A stretch of 64,000 bases of DNA from Cytophagales bacterium (lineage in GTDB: Bacteria; Bacteroidota; Bacteroidia; Cytophagales; 172606-1). The notes under the pieces were generated by a model. That model was given only the letters and a program-made list of their open reading frames with translations, searched no databases and was not told the origin of the DNA. The stretch is taken from assembly GCA_030446715.1 (NCBI GenBank), contig JAUJMU010000014.1, positions 43,827-107,826 of the forward strand, in the 5' to 3' direction. The translations under genes and the position numbers were made by a program. Position 1 is the stretch's first letter. Each line of letters begins with the position of its first letter. Of this stretch, positions 10,024 through 19,164 are shown piece after piece.

Positions 10024-10182
10024 ATGTTTTTCTCCCTTCGTCCTGTACTGCCTGCACACCAATGGCCGGGTACGCACCCATTAACTGTTCATTCAGGACT
10101 CAGCACCTGGTTTTTCCTGTTCTGCCTGCTGCTGGCCTGCTGCCAGCAGCAGACGGAGGAGCGGGCAGCGGCCAGGAACTAG
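10024..10182 (+). CDS. possible short lipoprotein or remnant of one
   Basis: A 52-codon frame starting 57 bases after the last sulfatase. Its C-terminal half reads as a lipoprotein signal (FFLFCLLLAC followed by CQQQTEERAAARN and a stop). The first 27 residues do not look like a normal signal n-region. It could be a tiny lipoprotein or, more likely, the leftover signal of a lost lipoprotein gene at the end of the sulfatase locus. The bases coding LLLACCQQQ also form an 11-base inverted repeat (10126-10136 with 10142-10152). Confidence 0.3.
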   Translation: MFFSLRPVLPAHQWPGTHPLTVHSGLSTWFFLFCLLLACCQQQTEERAAARN

Positions 10183-10201
10183 CGCGTGTTTGTAAAGTTT
10201 T

Positions 10202-10249
10202 AATGGTCAGCCTTTACACCCGTAATTTCCAGTGTAAAGGCTGACCATT
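10202..10249. terminator. bidirectional terminator hairpin
   Basis: Perfect 18-base inverted repeat (10202-10219 with 10232-10249) and a 12-base loop, lying between the end of the sulfatase locus on the plus strand and the end of a lipoprotein gene on the minus strand. Position fits termination in both directions, though neither side has a long T run. Confidence 0.7.
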
Positions 10250-10285
10250 CCCATTTCTTCAACATGCAGTAGATCGGTCTGCCCT

Positions 10286-11527
10286 TTAAGGAGCAGGGGT
10301 CAGATCCTGCCCGTTAACTACTGGACTCAGTTGCACGACCTGGCTGGTGCTGCCCGTCTTACCGGCGTTGTCGGTTACGCTCGAACGGATGGTAACTGAG
10401 CGCTTACCCGGCGGTACGACCAGCGTACCGCCTACTACCCAGCCAAAAGTGGTGCGTACCTTTCCGCTGGGATCAATTTCGCTGCCGGCAATATTGAACA
10501 CGGGAGCCAGGTTGTCCCCTGCCTTAATTACGTTGCCGTTGGGCTGCAAAAGGTCAACGTCGAAGGTAACCCGCAGACCGGTCACAAAGCGGTTTGGCCC
10601 TACTGAAGATTGAGTGCGGTCTTCAATCGTGCCTCGCTCATTCTCCGGGCGGCCCTCACCCGTCTCGTTTACGCCAATGCCCGCTCCGGTTTTATCCAAA
10701 GCCGACACCTGAATGAAGAACAAAGAACCACTAGCCGGAGGCGCCGGGGCGGTGGCCGGACCGGTAGCAACGCTGGAAGGTACACGGGGCGCAACCATCG
10801 TAACGACCGGTCCCTCCGGATCGTCAACGTTATCTCCGGGCTCACTTGCCGGCGTAGCCGGGGTAAGGGCCTGACCACTGGCCTCCCCATTAGCGCCCCT
10901 GGCTACTTTCAATGTGAGTTTATCGGCACCGGTTCTGCCTTCCCCGTCACGCACCGAGACGCTGATGGTAAAGCGGTCTACGCCCTCAGGCAAGGACTCC
11001 AGCACGTGCCAGCCGACCCATAAAGTTACTCCCGCACCGGGCGTGTCATCCGTGCCGGCGATGTTAAACAGGGAAGCCAGGTTCGTGTGCCTGGGAATGA
11101 CCCCACCGTCGGGCTTAATCAAATCTGTATCAAAGGTGACGGTAAGACCGGGAATATTGGGATTGGGACTGCCCAGCAACGCCGGATTACGGATGTTCAA
11201 TCCTTCCCGGGCCGGCACCTGGCCGGCCTGAGCGGTAATAATTTCCAGGTTGAGCGAAAAGCCGCTGCCGTTGAAGCTGCCCGCCCCAATGCTGCCTTCG
11301 CCGGGGGTCACCCGGGCGCCGGCTACGGGAGAGACAATGCGCACCTTGGGGCCGCCTTTACGCGCCGCTTCTGGGGTAGCGGCTGAATCAGGCTTTATCT
11401 GTTCCAGGTACTGACAACCACTCAGGAGCGTACTGAGCGTAAACAGTGAGCCGGCAATCAATTGACGGATGCGGGCAACCGGCCTTGTTCGGGCCGGCAA
11501 ATGGAGTTTGTTGGTTGGAAAATGCAT
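10286..11527 (-). CDS. two-repeat lipoprotein of unknown function
   Basis: A 413-residue protein with a lipoprotein signal ending LLSGC at about residue 38. Two related beta-rich units follow. The first has TVTFDTDLIKPDGGVI then LASLFNIAG; the second has RVTFDVDLLQPNGNVI then LAPVFNIAG. Each ends in a segment about symmetric changes under VTIRSSV- or FTISVSV-like strands, and a Pro/Ala-rich linker joins them. I do not recognise the family. It is probably an outer-membrane-anchored, beta-sandwich protein. It is transcribed towards the sulfatase locus, away from the sigma factor gene, and shares a 376-base divergent upstream region with it. Confidence 0.75.
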   Translation of the reverse strand: MHFPTNKLHLPARTRPVARIRQLIAGSLFTLSTLLSGCQYLEQIKPDSAATPEAARKGGPKVRIVSPVAGARVTPGEGSIGAGSFNGSGFSLNLEIITAQAGQVPAREGLNIRNPALLGSPNPNIPGLTVTFDTDLIKPDGGVIPRHTNLASLFNIAGTDDTPGAGVTLWVGWHVLESLPEGVDRFTISVSVRDGEGRTGADKLTLKVARGANGEASGQALTPATPASEPGDNVDDPEGPVVTMVAPRVPSSVATGPATAPAPPASGSLFFIQVSALDKTGAGIGVNETGEGRPENERGTIEDRTQSSVGPNRFVTGLRVTFDVDLLQPNGNVIKAGDNLAPVFNIAGSEIDPSGKVRTTFGWVVGGTLVVPPGKRSVTIRSSVTDNAGKTGSTSQVVQLSPVVNGQDLTPAP

Positions 11528-11903
11528 GGTAGCTAGGGTTATGGGTACTAAAAAAGGCGCCTGCCTGGCGCACGTTCAGCCCCAACTCGCAGCCCGGGCC
11601 CGAAACGTTGCCTGTGGGGCAGGAAAAATTTAATTTTTCTTCAGGGCTGATCGTTTGGGAGCAGGGTTAAGAAAATAACTTTCCAAGGTGATGGGTGCCG
11701 GAAGATTGCCAGAGTTTGGTCTGACACCACCAGATGGTAAAGCAGGCCTTCCAGGCGAACCTTTCCGGGTAAACCTTCACCCGCCGGATGGTCGGGGGAG
11801 TGTATAAGCGCAAGGAGCGAAGAGAAATTGACCGGCTGCGATTTGACTGAGCAGTCAGAAAATATTTTCCGGCCCAGGCAACCCTTTCCGGTAAATCTGC
11901 GAG
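11528..11903. other. divergent intergenic region, no gene seen
   Basis: 376 bases between the minus-strand lipoprotein and the plus-strand sigma factor. It must hold both promoters. I see a short AT palindrome (GAAAAATT/AATTTTTC, 11623-11639) but no clear TAnnTTTG box, RNA gene or further frame. Confidence 0.5.
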
Positions 11904-12512
11904 TTGGGGAAAAGCCGCAACAAGGTGTCTACTCCCAATCCAGGATTAAAACCACTCCTCCAGGCCTGCCAGCAAGGGCAACGCGAAAGCCAGCGGGAAC
12001 TCTACAAAAGGTTCTACAGCTACAGCTTAAGCATCTGCCTGCGCTACGTGCCCGACCGGAGTCAGGCCACTGAAGTACTCAACGATGCTTTCCTGAAAGT
12101 ATTCACCGGTATTGCCGCTTTTGATACCGAGAAGTTTGCCCTGGAACCCAGCTTCAAGGGCTGGCTCAAGCAGTACCTGGTACGGACGGCAATTGACTTT
12201 TACCGGGCCAACCGCAAGTACTGGTATACGGAGGAGGTAGAGCACCACGAGGCGGCAATCTTTACAAGTGGGGCCAATGCCCTGGAAGAATTGCAATACC
12301 AGGACCTGCTCGCGATGATCGGGCGGCTACCGCCGGCCTACCGGGCCGTGTTTAACCTGTCTGCCCTGGACGGCTACTCACACGAAGAAATCGCCAGCCA
12401 GTTGCATATCTCGGTGGGCGCTTCCAAATCCAATTTATCGAAAGCCCGGGCCAAACTCCGGGAAATGATCTCTTTCTGGGACGAACAAGTATGCAAAAAT
12501 TATCTGACATAG
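11904..12512 (+). CDS. ECF-type RNA polymerase sigma factor
   Basis: Protein of about 200 residues with sigma region 2 at about residues 25-95 (ELYKRFYSYSLSICLRY then EVLNDAFLKVF) and region 4 at about 135-190 (LPPAYRAVFNLSALDGYSHEEIASQL, a helix-turn-helix). ECF factors direct RNA polymerase to a small regulon, often for envelope functions. No ATG lies near the start: the frame opens with TTG at 11904, and GTG at 11925 is an equally possible start. The stop overlaps the next gene by 22 bases, so the two are translationally linked, as is common for a sigma factor and its membrane partner. Confidence 0.88.
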   Translation: MGKSRNKVSTPNPGLKPLLQACQQGQRESQRELYKRFYSYSLSICLRYVPDRSQATEVLNDAFLKVFTGIAAFDTEKFALEPSFKGWLKQYLVRTAIDFYRANRKYWYTEEVEHHEAAIFTSGANALEELQYQDLLAMIGRLPPAYRAVFNLSALDGYSHEEIASQLHISVGASKSNLSKARAKLREMISFWDEQVCKNYLT

Positions 12513-13918
12513 CACTCGATAAACTTTTTGGCCGCCTCTCGGATCCGCCTGATCTCGAATTCGTGGAGTCGGACTGGCAGGCGCTGGAAAAAAAGCTGGA
12601 ACAGGCCCCCGGGAAGCCTTTTAGGACTTACGCAATCTGGCTGGTGACGGGCTTATTGTGCCTGTTGCCCCTGCTACTGGCGGAGGATCAACCCGACCGG
12701 GCAGGCAAACCGGCTGGGTGGCAGGCCCGGCACGAAGCTGACACGCGGAAAACAAGGGAACCTGCTTTCCGGCTGCCGCTACCGCTTCCGGAAAGCAGCA
12801 GGCAAGCATTTGGAGTGCCCCCACCCGCAGAAGTAGCCGTTGCGCGGCCCAAAGCAGGAGAATCCGTCCAACAGCCAGTACCGGTAAGGGGGGTAAGGCC
12901 ACCGGTACCGGGGAAAAACGGGCCGGACTTTAAGCCGCAATCCCCTCCCCGAAAGCAAGTAGCTTCGGGCCCGGTTACGGAAGCAGAGACAGCAGACCAA
13001 TTGAGCGTAAAGATTGAACCCGAACCAGCCGGTAAAACGGCTGGAGCTAAACCAAAAAGCTTTTACCTGCCTCCCGTTAATATCCTGCCCGCGGGTGTTT
13101 CCGGGCCGACTGACCCGGCACGGCAGGCAATCCCTGGGCAAGCCGGACCAGCATCGGTCTTAACGGGAAAAAGGATGGCGGACTTTCCCCCCATGCTGCC
13201 CCAAACTATTATACGCATTACTACTGATAATCAAGGGGTACCACCCCTCAACCAATCAATACCAACCGCACCCCTGGTGGATAAGGACGTTGGCAGGAAT
13301 AAGGGCATTAACCGGGCTTCCCGGTGGACGGTAGGACTCTCCCTCGCCCCGGACGTAAGCCGGGCCCAAAAGGGTGGGGTAAAGTACGTAGGACAAAGCG
13401 GCAACCTGCTGGTTGAATACAGGGTGACCTCCCGCCTTTCCCTTGCCTCGGGTCTCTACTACGCCCGGAAGCTGTATTCAACTACCGGAGCCGAATACAA
13501 GCCGCCGAAAGGTTTTTGGACCAACCGGGTGGTGCCTGACCAGGTAGAGGCCGATTGCCGGGTGCTGGATCTGCCCTTGCTGCTGCGTTACGAACCAATG
13601 CCCGGTCCGCGCAGCAACTGGTTTGTGACCGGGGGACTTTCTTCCTACTGGATGCTGGAGGAGAAATATGAGTACCTCTACCAGGCAGCCAATGACCCTG
13701 ATTTGATTCAAAACTGGCAAACTAAAAACCGCCACCGTCACCTGCTGGCTGGTATCCACCTGTCGGGTGGCTACCAGTGGCACCTGGGCCGGAGGTTCTC
13801 TCTACAGGCAGAACCCTACCTGAAGGTGCCGCTCTCCGGTGTCGGCTTTGGCAAGATAAAGCTCTACAGTACCGGCCTGCTGTTCAGCCTCAAATACCGG
13901 ATTGCCGCTTTCCGTTGA
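12491..13918 (+). CDS. membrane-anchored beta-barrel protein, ECF partner
   Basis: 475 residues. Residues 1-38 are a short cytoplasmic segment (EFVESDWQALEKKLEQ), followed by one membrane helix at about 45-60 (AIWLVTGLLCLLPLLLA). A long Pro/Lys-rich linker of roughly 190 residues comes next, then a C-terminal porin-like beta-barrel domain from about residue 275 (RWTVGLSLAPDVS to SLKYRIAAFR). This layout is typical of Bacteroidota proteins encoded right after ECF sigma factors. The N-terminal part could hold the sigma factor at the membrane while the distal part acts in the periplasm; this is inference from the 22-base overlap and architecture. Confidence 0.72.
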   Translation: MQKLSDIALDKLFGRLSDPPDLEFVESDWQALEKKLEQAPGKPFRTYAIWLVTGLLCLLPLLLAEDQPDRAGKPAGWQARHEADTRKTREPAFRLPLPLPESSRQAFGVPPPAEVAVARPKAGESVQQPVPVRGVRPPVPGKNGPDFKPQSPPRKQVASGPVTEAETADQLSVKIEPEPAGKTAGAKPKSFYLPPVNILPAGVSGPTDPARQAIPGQAGPASVLTGKRMADFPPMLPQTIIRITTDNQGVPPLNQSIPTAPLVDKDVGRNKGINRASRWTVGLSLAPDVSRAQKGGVKYVGQSGNLLVEYRVTSRLSLASGLYYARKLYSTTGAEYKPPKGFWTNRVVPDQVEADCRVLDLPLLLRYEPMPGPRSNWFVTGGLSSYWMLEEKYEYLYQAANDPDLIQNWQTKNRHRHLLAGIHLSGGYQWHLGRRFSLQAEPYLKVPLSGVGFGKIKLYSTGLLFSLKYRIAAFR

Positions 13919-14038
13919 TTGTGCGCCCAGGTGCCGGCTGTACCCGTGCCCGCTGGCGGGGAGGGAATGCTTTGCCCCGAGAATCGTGCCCTTTTCCTGA
14001 TATCCGTCCTGTTATTCATTTTTTAAACACCAATCATT

Positions 14039-15018
14039 ATGAAATTAAAGCTTATCCACCGGTTCTTTCGTTAAGCGTTACGCCCGGCAATCGTATAACG
14101 GGGCCAATTGCCACTTTCCTGCCTTTAGGCGTACTCACTTTCTTCTGGGTCTTGCCGGCTGCCGGGAGGATGAGGCGGGCACGCCCAAAGAGGCACCTGA
14201 TGCCGGACAGGTGAAACTGGCTACCAGCCCCACCCTGGGGTACTTACCTGACTGACGGGCTGGGCAACACCCTCTATCTGTTTACCCGGGATGCGAGTGG
14301 CACCAGTAACTGCTCGGGTAACTGCGCCACCATCTGGCCGGTGTATTACGCCGAAAATGTATCGGCGGGCAGTGGCCTGGAAGGGATTGATTTTGGCACC
14401 ATTACCCTTCCCGATGGAAGCAGACAAACCACTTATAAAGGCTGGCCGCTCTACTACTACGCCCCGGGTGGCGTGAGAGAGGAGGCGGGTGAAACCCGGG
14501 GAGAAGGCGCCAGCAACAACGCGTGGTTTGTAGCTAAACCCGATTATACCTTGCTGCTGGCAGCTGGCCAGACCATCCCGAATAACGCTACCGGACAGCC
14601 CGAATCCAAACGTTACCTGGTGGACGAAAAGGGCTTTACGCTCTACTACTTCGAGCGTGACACAGTGGCCAACCAAAGTCAGTGCACGGGTGGTTGCATT
14701 TCGGCCTGCCCCCTCTACTACCGGGAAGCCATCAAAGGTCCCTCTGCCCTTTCTGCCGCTGACTTTAGCTCAATTACCCGACCGGACGGAATGCGACAAA
14801 CCACTTACAAAGGTCGTCCTTGTACTACTTTTGCCCTCCAGACGGACAAAGCGGGCGGCAACGGGAATTGCGTGGGGGAGACGAAAGGTCACGGCACGAT
14901 TGGAGCTGGGGGCCTGTGGTTTGTTCTGGACCCGGCCCTGCAAAGGCTTGACCATGTAATGCCCGGCCATATATGGGAGGAGCAGGCATCAGCTTCTCTC
15001 CCATTCTCCCTGAACTAA
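14039..15018 (+). pseudogene. decayed lipoprotein with COG4315-type repeats
   Basis: Remains of a secreted lipoprotein with repeats of the Lipoprotein_15/COG4315 type (unknown function; seen in LTLYLF...C..GCA..WP units). The likely ATG at 14039 reads MKLKLIHRFFR then TAA. A membrane segment in another frame (PIATFLPLGVLTFF) must shift to reach the lipobox LLGLAGC. At 14237-14240 a run of four G breaks the frame again: three G would join ATSPTLG to TYLTDGLGNTLYLF. From there the frame stays open to 15018, with two repeats (LPDGSRQTTYKGWPLYYY and RPDGMRQTTYKGRP). At 14815-14835 an expected PLYYF reads PCTTF, explained by one lost and one gained T. The last residues are read from transposon-derived sequence. 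Confidence 0.75.
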
Positions 15019-15229
15019 CTCCAACCGGTAATCATCAGGGCGTGGATGCCCAACCCGCTGCCCGGTTGAGCCAGTGTTCCGGCTCCTTTGAGTGCTTTCA
15101 GGACTACTTTGGTCTTGAACTGCGCCTCGTGAAGCGTCGGGTTGCTTTGCTCATTGTTGAACATTTTGTAGGAATAAAGTATTGCAATCAAGTTATTCTG
15201 CCCGTACGGTTTCAGGGGAGCACTATACA
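15015..15229 (-). mobile_element. IS3-family remnant, left end and start of orfA
   Basis: On the minus strand the 49-codon frame 15164-15015 reads QFKTKVVLKALKGAGTLAQ then LGIHALMITGW and stop. It lines up without gaps with the N-terminal helix-turn-helix of IS3 OrfA proteins (EFKAKVALEAIKGEKT ... YGVHPNQITQW). About 65 bases upstream the sequence TGTATAGTGCTCCCCTG (15229-15213) looks like an IS3-type terminal repeat, beginning TG. Everything beyond the first 49 codons is missing: the remnant stops where the decayed lipoprotein frame begins. No partner inverted repeat was found. Confidence 0.65.
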
Positions 15230-15272
15230 GAATGGATTGCTATGAGGTTGAAAGGTGAAAGCATGAGGTAAG

Positions 15273-15329
15273 CCGGAGTGATTTTAACGTGAACAGGAAA
15301 TTTAGTCCTGATTTTCAAAATCACTCCGG
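15273..15329. terminator. hairpin at 3' end of decayed receptor gene
   Basis: Perfect 13-base inverted repeat (15273-15285 with 15317-15329), with a smaller inner stem AGGA/TCCT in the 31-base loop. It overlaps the last codons of the receptor pseudogene and faces the IS remnant. It may terminate leftward transcription. Confidence 0.5.
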
Positions 15330-18067
15330 TCGGCACCGTTGGTAAAGTGACGGAGGTTGCAGGTAAACGTGAGCATGAAGTAACGCTGCAAAAACAGTTG
15401 ATTGCACATCTTCCACGTACAGTTCGGTGACATTGCGCCGGATGCTGTTGTTCTGCTCAAGCAGGTCAAAGCCACCAGGCTGATCTCGCCCCGCTGGTTT
15501 TTAAACAGCTTCTCTGCCCAGGCTCATATTCCAGAGCAGGTAGTTGTTGTCGAAGCCCGCCGAAAGGCCCGCATTGACCCGGTGATAGAGTTCGGTGCGG
15601 AACACAAATCCCTGCCACACGATCCAGTCGAGTTTCAGGTGCGTCGTCTGGTTGAAAAAGTTATTGTTCAAAGCGGGCCGCAGGGAGTTGTTCACCGTTG
15701 TGTAGCCCGACCGGGTGGAGAGGGTAAAATCGAGCTTTTCGCTGATATTGCTGCTCAGCGTGACGCCGGCCCTGAAGTTGCCGGTTTGTACCGTGTTCAT
15801 TTCATCGTTGATCATGCCCGGCCGGCTGGCAAAGTTGATTGAGCCGTTTAAGTTGAGGTTCGTCTTGATGGGGTTAACCGGCCTTCCGTAGCTCACGTAG
15901 GAGTGGAGGTTGTAATAGCCGTTCAGGTTCACGGGGCGGGAGAGCTGCGAACCGCGCTGAAGCACAATCTCATCGCTTAACTGGATAGGCTGGGCAGCAA
16001 TCAGGGTACTGCTTGATATATAGTTGCGGGCAAAGGTGCCCTCCAACATGCCAAACAAAGAGGTGTTCGTTTCGGGCTGGTGCATCCGGTAGCGGGCCCT
16101 CATCCAGTGCTGGTACGACTGCGCCAGATCGGGGTTGCCGGTCCGGAGCTGGAGCGGGTTGGTGTTATCAATCACGTTCTGCAACTGCTGCACGGAGGGG
16201 GCCGTGGTCCAGGTGCGGTAATCGAAATGGAAGCTGCGGGAGGAAGAAAACTTGTAATCAATCTCCACCGAGGGCAGCACGCTGGTAAAGGTGCGTTTGA
16301 GCACGAGCGGCCGGGGAAATACCTGATCATTCTGCAGGGCGGCATGCTGGTACTGGCTTTCCAGTTCTAGGTGCAGTTTTTCGGAATTGAACTGATAGCC
16401 CGCCTCCAGTTCCTGGGTCAGGTAATTGCTCCCGAAGGTATTGCTCAGCAGCGGGCTGAGTTCACTGTAGCTTCCGGTTTGCTCCGAGAAATCGAAGGTC
16501 CGTTTATCCGAATCATTTTGCCGGTTGCCGATTTCGTATCCCAACTCCAGCCGGCTCTGCTTACCCAGCGGTTCCTGGTAGGAGATTTCGCCCTCCCAGG
16601 TAAAACCGCTCCGATCGTTGCGCATGTACTGGTTAAGGATAGTGGCCGTATCGGCACCCTCGTAGAAAAGGTTCTCCGCCAGCCGGTACCCGTTGCCGGC
16701 AGCATTGCCCAGGGCATTGTGCAGCCGGAACGTTACCCCCCGGCCCCGGTCATTGAACCGGTGGTTGTAGAGCAGGCTGCTGCGGAAATTGTACCCCCGG
16801 TTGTCGGCATTTGACTGGTTTTCGGTCTGGTTGAGCGGACCATTGCCCGTCACCGTACGGCCGAAGAAGTAATCCTCGTCTTTTCCCTTTTCCACCGACA
16901 GGTCCGGCCGGAAAAGCAGCCGGTTCCGCTTATCGGGTTTGTAGTCGATGCGGGCATCGAACCGGTGAGTGGCGTCATCGTCGGTGCTGCGGCTGTTTTC
17001 CGAATAGATTTGCCCCGGGTCAGCGGCAAGCACGTAGTCCCGCTGCCGCGACCGGGCGATCTGGTTTTTTCGCCTTGTGTAGAAATAACTGCCGCTGGCC
17101 TCTATTTTTTTGCCCCACTTTTCGCTGTAGTTGATGCCGAGGCTGCTGGTGGTAATGATGCCATCCTGCGGCCGGCCGCCTTCCTGTTCGCCCGGATCAG
17201 CTTTGAAGTTGAGGGTATTGATGTTGTTGCTCAGCCCGGTAACCGTTACGCGCCTTTCTTCCCGGAAAAGATTGACGCTGGCACCCAACAGGTACCGTTC
17301 ATTGGTGCCGTAGCCGGCAGTCATCCGGCCAAACTGGCCAGTGCGGCGGTTGCGCCTGGTGACAATGTTGATGGTTTTGATCCTTTCGCCGTCATCGAAA
17401 CCGCCCAGTTCGGCCTGGTCGCTTTGCGGTCGAACACCTGAATCTGGGCAATGACCTCAGCCGGCAGGTTTTCCAGCGCCGTCTGCACATCCTCGCCGAA
17501 AAAAGGCTTGCCGTCCACCAGGATCTGCTGCACGTCTTCGCCCTGCGCCTGTAGCTTACCGTCCTGCATGACAATGCCGGGCATCTTCTGCACCAGTTCG
17601 CCGGCGTTGGCGTCGCGGGTGGTCTTGAAGGCGGCCGCGTTGAACTGCGCGGTATCCCCCTTTTGCTCCCCGGTGGGCACCTGCCCGATCACCCTGATTT
17701 CCTGCAAGGCAGTGGCTTCTTCCTGCAGCAGGATGGTGCCCATGTTCACCGGTTGCAGCACCCGCACGGAACGGGAGTAGGGCTTAAAGCCCAGGTAGCT
17801 GACTTTAATGGTGTATTGCCCCGGCGCCACCCCTTCAAAACGGAAGTTGCCCTGTTGGTCGGTTGCCGTGCCGGCCAGGGTAGAGTCTTTTCCTACACCG
17901 GTGGCCCCGCCCGGTGATTGTTGCAGCACTACCGTTGCCCCGGGTAGGGCGGTGGTATCGGTTCCCATTTTCACGTTTCCCTGAAGGGTATAGCTTTGGG
18001 CGGAGGCCATAAAATGGTGCGCCGGTAAAAGGCAGAGTAAAAAAATAAGGGGAAACAGGTTTTTCAT
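15302..18067 (-). pseudogene. TonB-dependent outer membrane receptor, frameshifted
   Basis: Order of parts: signal peptide (1-24), carboxypeptidase-regulatory-like domain (about 25-110), plug domain (ALQEIRVIGQ to AQIQVFDRK), then an OMP_b-brl_3-type barrel. The first 248 codons end out of frame. Restoring one A at 17423-17425 turns RKATRPNW into RKSDQAELGGFDDGERIKTI and joins the barrel. Three more breaks lie near the C terminus: an extra base near 15510-15516 (giving GREAV-stop instead of LFKNQRGEISLVA), a lost base at 15468-15470 (FDLLEQ) and an extra base near 15389 (TVFQRYFMLTF). The corrected protein would end at 15302. It lies after a LytS/LytT pair on the same strand. Confidence 0.82.
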
Positions 18068-18336
18068 GCAGTTAGGTTATAGTCAGATAACGCTGAGAGG
18101 CAACCGGCCCGGAGAAGCGCGGGAAACTTACCCGAGGCCTGCTGCCCGATAGTTTTACGTAAAGAAGCCGGAATGAACCCGTTCCCGGAAAGGGATGCCG
18201 GTTAAGGGGGGAGATTACTGCGCCGGACCGGGAAATGAGGTTTCCGAAACGGCGGCTGCAACGGGGACATTTTCAGACGGATCAGTCTTTTTCCGCTTCA
18301 ATCCCGGTACAGCTGATCAGCCTCTGCCCGGTGCGG
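18068..18336. other. upstream region of the receptor pseudogene
   Basis: 269 bases between lytT-like and receptor genes, both on the minus strand. No further frame, RNA gene or convincing TAnnTTTG box seen. Confidence 0.4.
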
Positions 18337-19122
18337 TCACTGTTCGAGCCAGGCCTTGAATGCCGGTGTCCGCTCACTGCTGATAATCACTTCTTCCCGC
18401 AGGGGAGGGGACAGGATCAGCTTGAGCCGGCCTTTAAAGTAGGGATGAATTTCCGAGGCCGCATCGAGGTGAATGATCAGCTGGCGGTTGACCCGGAAAA
18501 ACAATCCGGGGTCAAGCATCTGCGTGAGTTCGTCGAGGGAGTAATCCACCGGGTACCGCTGATTCTCTCTGGTGACCAGCAGGCTCAGCTTCTGCTCGGT
18601 AAGAAAGTAGGCAATCTCGTCCGTTTTCACGGCTTTGATGCGGTTGCCGAGCCGCACCATGAAACGGGATTTGTAGCCGGCATTGCCCCGGCGGATCAGC
18701 TGCACCAGTTCATCGAGGGGCAATGCCGGACCTGCATCCGGTTCCGGCGGGGCCTCCGCCAAGCTTTTGCGCATATCCCGCAGCTTATCCAGGCTCTGGT
18801 TCAGCCTGGCCTGCCCGATGGGCTTGAGCAGGTAATCCACGCTGTACACCTGAAAAGCCCGGATGGCGTACTGGTCGTAGGCAGTGGTGAAGATGACAGG
18901 ACACTTTACGGACACCTGCCGGAATATCCCGAAGCAAAGCTCATCGGAGAGCTGAATGTCCACCAGCAGCAAATCCGGGGAGAGGTTGGTTTGCAGCCAT
19001 ACAACCGCCGTTTCCACCGAAGCCAGCACCGCTTCCACCCCGATGCCCGGATCGTATTCGTGCAGCATACCGGCCAGCTTCTCGGCGGCCAGTTCCTCAT
19101 CTTCAATAATGACTACTCGCAT
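18337..19122 (-). CDS. LytTR-family response regulator
   Basis: 261 residues. An N-terminal receiver domain (1-120) has acidic residues in IIEDEE, phospho-acceptor D55 in LLLVDIQL, a conserved Thr in VIFTTAYD and Lys in YLLKPIG. A LytTR DNA-binding domain covers about 155-261 (FMVRLGNRIKAVKTDEIAYF, then FFRVNRQLIIHLD). Start: a TTG at 19128 is two codons upstream, but the ATG at 19122 opens directly on the receiver fold and is preferred. It is 42 bases downstream of the LytS-like kinase gene, so the two form a pair. The target could be the adjacent receptor gene (inference). Confidence 0.92.
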   Translation of the reverse strand: MRVVIIEDEELAAEKLAGMLHEYDPGIGVEAVLASVETAVVWLQTNLSPDLLLVDIQLSDELCFGIFRQVSVKCPVIFTTAYDQYAIRAFQVYSVDYLLKPIGQARLNQSLDKLRDMRKSLAEAPPEPDAGPALPLDELVQLIRRGNAGYKSRFMVRLGNRIKAVKTDEIAYFLTEQKLSLLVTRENQRYPVDYSLDELTQMLDPGLFFRVNRQLIIHLDAASEIHPYFKGRLKLILSPPLREEVIISSERTPAFKAWLEQ

Positions 19123-19164
19123 CGGCAATCCTGTTTGTGTCCGGCAGGTAATTACTTTTTAATA

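Noticed and set aside
10126-10152. 11-base inverted repeat CTGCTGCTGGC
   Set aside because: Coincides with codons for Leu/Ala/Cys/Gln in a lipoprotein-like frame; a separate hairpin role is not needed to explain it.
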